Shown piece after piece: positions 4,522 to 5,431 of a stretch of DNA of 5,431 nt. A program made the position numbers and the translations under genes. The stretch comes from Actinomycetota bacterium (GTDB lineage: Bacteria; Actinomycetota; Actinomycetes; Mycobacteriales; Micromonosporaceae), in contig VAXX01000254.1 of assembly GCA_005885115.1 (NCBI GenBank), positions 1 to 5,431 of the forward strand, in the 5' to 3' direction. The number at the start of each line of letters is the position of its first letter. The stretch's first letter is position 1. The notes beneath the pieces were generated by a model that saw only the letters and a program-made list of their open reading frames with translations, made no database searches and had not been told where the DNA came from.

Positions 4522-5431
4522 CCACCGCGACCATCATCGCGGCGGTCCTCACCGCGGTGTTCGCGGTCATCGGGCCGGGCCTGGCCCGCCGGCTCCCGCC
4601 GGCCGCCGCGACCCGGCTGCTGGTGCCGGCGAGCCTGGTGGTGGCCGCGTCGGGAGTGTGGGTACTCATCGCGGTCGCGTTCACCTGGGTGGCCCAGTTC
4701 CAGGTGGTCAGCCGGTACGGGGACTGGTCGGCCGAGCAGGTCCGGGCCGGTACCCCGTTCCCGACCGTGATCGCGGTCGCCTGCTGCCTGCTCGCCGTAC
4801 TGGCACTCGGGCGGGCCACGGTCGCCGGTACCCGCCGGGTCCGGGTCCTGCTCGCGGTCCGGCAGAGCTGCCGTCACGTCGGGGAGCCGGGCTCCCTGGT
4901 GGTCCTGGACAACGACCGGCCGGACGCGTTCGCCACTCCGGGCGCGCGGGGCCGGATCGTGGTGACGACCGGACTGCTGCGGGCGCTGACCGCCGATGAA
5001 CGCCGCGCGCTGCTCGCCCACGAGGCCTCCCACCTGCGGCACCGGCACGCGTGGTGGTTGCTCGCCGCGGAGCTGGCGGTGGCCGCCAACCCGATGCTCT
5101 CCTCGACCGTACGGGCGATCGGGCACGCGGTGGAACGCTGGGCCGACGAGGACGCCGCCCGGGCGGTCACCGACCGGCGACTGGTCGCCCGGACCCTCGC
5201 CCGGACCGCCCTGCTGATCCGGGCGGCGGCGCCGAGCCAGGCGCTCCCGGCCACCGGCGGCGACGTACCCGACCGGGTGCGCGCGCTGCTCGAACCGCCG
5301 CAGCGCCCCCGCGTCGTACCCCTGGCTCTGCTGGCCGCGCTGCTCGTCGCCACCACCGTCGCGGCCGGGATCGTCCAGCACCGTGGCGACCAGCTGCTCG
5401 ACCAGGCGAGCCCGGATACCGCGACGGTCAG
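4518..5431 (+). CDS. M56 family (BlaR1-like) membrane metallopeptidase, 3'-partial
   Basis: This is a membrane-embedded zinc peptidase of the M56 family, the presumed partner that inactivates BlaI on a signal. The frame is open from the ATG at 4518 (ATGA overlap with the blaI stop) to the window edge, giving 304 residues with no stop. Hydrophobic segments lie at about 4-22, 34-56, 83-101 and 266-285. Between the third and fourth is the catalytic domain: TTGLLRALTADERRALLAH leads into HEASH (168-172, zinc His168 and His172, catalytic Glu169). ERWAD (206-210) follows, where Glu206 aligns with the third zinc ligand of related gluzincins. The conserved DAFATPG (136-142) before the active site is also family-like. 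All catalytic residues are present. Short actinobacterial M56 proteins end near this length, soon after the last membrane segment, whereas staphylococcal BlaR1 continues into a penicillin-sensing domain. The end of this one is outside the window, so the presence of a sensor domain cannot be judged. Confidence 0.9.
   Translation, partial: MTTATIIAAVLTAVFAVIGPGLARRLPPAAATRLLVPASLVVAASGVWVLIAVAFTWVAQFQVVSRYGDWSAEQVRAGTPFPTVIAVACCLLAVLALGRATVAGTRRVRVLLAVRQSCRHVGEPGSLVVLDNDRPDAFATPGARGRIVVTTGLLRALTADERRALLAHEASHLRHRHAWWLLAAELAVAANPMLSSTVRAIGHAVERWADEDAARAVTDRRLVARTLARTALLIRAAAPSQALPATGGDVPDRVRALLEPPQRPRVVPLALLAALLVATTVAAGIVQHRGDQLLDQASPDTATV

Noticed and set aside
4350..5381. A 343-codon open frame on the minus strand opposite the M56 gene
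   Set aside because: It is low-complexity, rich in Gly, Arg, Asp and Gln, and lies opposite a frame with HEASH and clear membrane segments.

Overview
The window is very GC-rich, has strong G/C bias at third codon positions, uses GTG starts freely and packs genes with 4-base ATGA/GTGA overlaps. Together with the gene families present (a BlaI/M56 pair, a GT28 diacylglycerol-type glycosyltransferase and an actinobacterial-style NodB deacetylase), this points to a high-GC actinomycete. A Micromonosporaceae-like organism is my best guess, from style only. No rRNA, tRNA, CRISPR array, insertion sequence or phage gene is visible.

Layout. (1) 2-1407, plus strand: a translationally coupled sugar-acid catabolic pair, the 3' part of a KDPG aldolase gene (eda) followed by a PfkB-family 2-keto-3-deoxygluconate kinase (kdgK). 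Kinase and aldolase together would convert KDG via KDPG to pyruvate and glyceraldehyde-3-phosphate. The kinase reading frame is open but appears to lack about 40 internal residues. (2) 1418-4008, minus strand: a three-gene unit read leftwards, consisting of a GT28/MGDG-synthase-like glycosyltransferase, a NodB-type polysaccharide deacetylase overlapping it by 4 bases, and a dienelactone hydrolase family protein 25 bases further on. The deacetylase is broken: its conserved end lies in another frame, and about 15 conserved residues are missing at the break. (3) 4009-4155: a divergent promoter region with two identical TACTAC-N7-GTAGTA palindromes 26 bp apart. (4) 4156-5431, plus strand: a BlaI/MecI-family winged-helix repressor overlapping by 4 bases an M56 membrane metallopeptidase that runs off the right edge.

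How it fits together. The two palindromes look like BlaI operators. They lie on the best promoter candidate for the leftward glycosyltransferase operon and upstream of blaI itself. The simplest model is that the BlaI-M56 pair is a signal-responsive switch controlling both itself and a divergent envelope-modification operon. No beta-lactamase or penicillin-binding protein gene is present in the window.

The most notable irregularities are the two internal deletions (kdgK and the deacetylase), which lie about 1.4 kb apart in different operons. They may be real gene decay, or sequence dropped during sequencing or assembly of GC-rich DNA. The sequence alone cannot decide. No stretch of more than 300 bases lacks a gene.
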